A stretch of DNA of 64,000 nucleotides. It comes from Cytobacillus oceanisediminis 2691. Its GTDB lineage: Bacteria; Bacillota; Bacilli; Bacillales; Cytobacillaceae. The notes below the pieces were generated by a model. That model was not told the origin of the DNA. It worked only from the letters and a program-made list of their open reading frames with translations, and did no database searches. Every line of letters begins with the position of its first letter. Position 1 is the stretch's first letter. This document shows, piece after piece, positions 62,363 through 64,000 of this stretch. A program made the position numbers and the translations under genes. The stretch lies in assembly GCF_007678455.1 (NCBI RefSeq), contig NZ_VEEP01000006.1:124001-188000 (forward strand), written 5' to 3'.

Positions 62363-63023
62363 TGTGTTTACTTAACCCTCTTTTTTTAATTTCATCTAGA
62401 ATACTTGCATTCAATTCAGTTTGAAATAAATCTATATTATTTTTAATTTGCTCCCTTGGCCAATCCCACCAAGAGAGCTTTTCTAACAACCCAATTTCAC
62501 TCTCAGTAAAACGGTACCTAATAATTTTCGCAGGGACACCAGCTACGATCGCGTATGGCGGAACATCTTTTGTTACTACTGACCCTGCCCCTATTATGGC
62601 ACCATTTCCGATATCTATTCCAGGAACTACGACACTGTTACAACCAATCCATACATCATTTCCAACTTTCGTGCGTACTTTATGTTGAGTATTTTCATTT
62701 ACAAAATAACCGGCATATGGAACGTAAGGGAAAGCATGAGTAGTAATATTTTTGACAGGGTGATTCGTAGCTCCTATAGTAACATCCCAAGATATTGAGC
62801 AAAATTTCCCTATATCGCAATAATTCACTTTAGAATATCTGCCAATAGAGGTATACTCTCCTACTGAAGAATGGACTAAAGAAGCATGATGGGATATGAT
62901 AGCCCCTAAATCAATTTTTGATTCAGAAACATCAGCTTTCCAATTTAATTGTACGCCTTTTTTTCTATAAGACAGAAATGTTTTAATTTTATAGAATTGA
63001 TGTTTGATTTTTTTAAATAACAC
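62355..63023 (-). CDS. CatB-like hexapeptide O- or N-acetyltransferase
   Basis: The 222-residue enzyme has hexapeptide repeats forming a left-handed beta helix: LGAIISHHASLVHSSVGEYT, IGRYSKVNYCDIGKFCSIS, VGNDVWIGCNSVVVPGIDIG, NGAIIGAGSVVTKDVPPYAI and AGVPAKIIRYRF. The core and the NHPVKNITTHAFPY segment fit the xenobiotic (CatB) acyltransferase type. Likely it acetylates a sugar of the glycan. The start follows GGGATGTTGACT. Confidence 0.87.
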   Translation of the reverse strand: MLFKKIKHQFYKIKTFLSYRKKGVQLNWKADVSESKIDLGAIISHHASLVHSSVGEYTSIGRYSKVNYCDIGKFCSISWDVTIGATNHPVKNITTHAFPYVPYAGYFVNENTQHKVRTKVGNDVWIGCNSVVVPGIDIGNGAIIGAGSVVTKDVPPYAIVAGVPAKIIRYRFTESEIGLLEKLSWWDWPREQIKNNIDLFQTELNASILDEIKKRGLSKHSE

Positions 63024-63044
63024 TAGTCAACATCCCTTTAATAA

Positions 63045-64000
63045 CTAAATCGATTCAATAAACTGCTTCATATTTTTGTAATACCCATCAATCACTTCGT
63101 CAATTCCATTAAAACGGTTAAATCCATTGTGGATTTCTTCCTTCATATAGGAAATGACTTCATCGCTAATATCATTTTTCGCTTTGAAATTACCGATTGA
63201 TTTATTAATGCCTTTTTTAATCCATTTATTCTGGAACTTAACAGAAGCATTTCCGATTGAATTACTCTTATATGCATTAATTCCGCTTAAATTGAGTAAA
63301 TTGCAAAAACCAGTACCGCGTCCATCTTCATTGATTAAGAAACTTGGTTTTCTTTCGCTTAAGAAATAGAGATGTGCATGAACTCTATACCCAATATGAA
63401 GGTCAGTTTCACTGTAAAAATCAATTTTGGATAGATCACTTGAAGTATCCATTACTTCTAATCCAAGTCTTTCTGCCTCTTGTGCCATCTTTTCAAGGTG
63501 GATTCCCTCGAGCAATCCAGTGCCCTCTTCCCTACCGGTACCTCTATGGAAAGAAGCATAGATTTTTGCATCTGGAAATTCTTTCTTTAATGATTCCATT
63601 AGGCGAATGCTCTGATTTGCATACAGAGGATCCTGTGGCGTAGTGAATACAATCGTTTTAATTTCAGAAGGTTTACGTACACCCGTATTCAAGTATTCAA
63701 GATTATACAACACTGGACATCCAGTCATATTAATAGGATTAATCCCATTCATTTCAACTACTCTTTTTGTGAAATAATCACGGCAGCTAAGACCATTGTT
63801 TTGGGCTGCTTTGTTAAGTAATGCTTTTGCACTCTCGGTAAATTTGTAATTATTCATAACCTCCTGGTCACCAGTTACACCGTACCACCCTGCGCCAAGG
63901 ATATATATAGGGACCTTAATATCATCAAGGTTCTTTGTTAAGGGGTACACATTCGGATACATATCTTGTTTATATCCTGGCCCACCACAAATGATGATAC
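63045..64000 (-). CDS. Polysaccharide pyruvyl transferase family protein, partial
   Basis: The frame is open to the end of the window: before the ATG at 63962 it continues in frame with IIICGGPGYKQDMYP, which is the conserved GGxG region of this family, so the true start is outside. The visible 318 or so residues include IYILGAGWYGVTGDQE, DLHIGYRVHAHLYFLSERKP and NEDGRGTGFCNL. It would add a ketal pyruvate to the glycan, or be a related sugar-modifying enzyme. Direction and spacing place it at the head of the visible part of the nonulosonic-acid operon. Confidence 0.8.
   Translation of the reverse strand, partial: IIICGGPGYKQDMYPNVYPLTKNLDDIKVPIYILGAGWYGVTGDQEVMNNYKFTESAKALLNKAAQNNGLSCRDYFTKRVVEMNGINPINMTGCPVLYNLEYLNTGVRKPSEIKTIVFTTPQDPLYANQSIRLMESLKKEFPDAKIYASFHRGTGREEGTGLLEGIHLEKMAQEAERLGLEVMDTSSDLSKIDFYSETDLHIGYRVHAHLYFLSERKPSFLINEDGRGTGFCNLLNLSGINAYKSNSIGNASVKFQNKWIKKGINKSIGNFKAKNDISDEVISYMKEEIHNGFNRFNGIDEVIDGYYKNMKQFIESI

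Noticed and set aside
1-64000. CRISPR arrays, tRNA or rRNA genes, transposases, integrases
   Set aside because: No regular spaced direct repeats, no cloverleaf or rRNA signatures and no recombinase-like proteins were seen.

Overview
The window looks like the chromosome of an endospore-forming Bacillaceae (Bacillus/Mesobacillus type). The gene order prfB-secA-hpf-fliT-fliS-fliD-flaG-hag-csrA-fliW-yviE-flgL-flgK-flgN-flgM-yvyF-comFC-comFA-degV-degU-degS-yvyE-LCP matches the known Bacillus subtilis order. Shine-Dalgarno sites are strong, SigD and SigB promoter motifs are recognisable, and the teichoic-acid initiator TagO, LCP ligases and CWB2-type wall hydrolases are Gram-positive features. The genus call is an inference from gene content. 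Nearly all genes lie on the minus strand; exceptions are yvyE and the two LCP genes.

Layout. 1-4.9 kb: prfB (programmed +1 frameshift, 3' end outside the window), secA, a DUF1028 protein and the ribosome hibernation factor hpf. 5-22 kb: the late flagellar region, with SigD promoters before flaG, hag and flgM and CsrA-type sites in the hag leader. Two very large secreted repeat proteins sit between flaG and hag: one with about ten Ig-like domains, and one with seven FN3 plus about six OmpL47-like domains. The second has a class I cyclic-di-GMP riboswitch in its leader. 22-28 kb: competence genes comFC and comFA (comFB absent), a cluster of DnaA-box-like sites, degV, a short Sda-family gene with a poorly defined start, and degU/degS.

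28-44 kb: yvyE, an LCP ligase, then a Wzx/Wzy-type polysaccharide operon. It carries a complete five-enzyme set resembling WbpA/B/E/D/I, predicted to make UDP-2,3-diacetamido-mannuronic acid, together with three glycosyltransferases, a flippase, a polymerase and a chain-length protein. TagO stands upstream. This resembles a variant teichuronic-acid locus. 44-54.6 kb: a cell-wall module with three CWB2-repeat proteins (two amidases, one SpoIID/LytB protein), a class D sortase with an LPxTA acidic surface substrate, a small membrane protein, a second LCP protein and a lipase-like hydrolase.

54.7-64 kb: a visibly AT-richer nonulosonic-acid (sialic-like) glycan cluster running out of the window. 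It has neuB, a NeuA-PseG fusion, a two-part Alg13/Alg14-like glycosyltransferase whose Alg14 half is fused to a Wzy-like polymerase, a sialyltransferase-like protein, a flippase, an acetyltransferase and a partial pyruvyltransferase. The most unusual items are the riboswitch-controlled giant adhesin inside the flagellar operon, the DnaA-box cluster near a Sda-like gene, the Wzy-Alg14 fusion and the two stacked acidic-sugar pathways.
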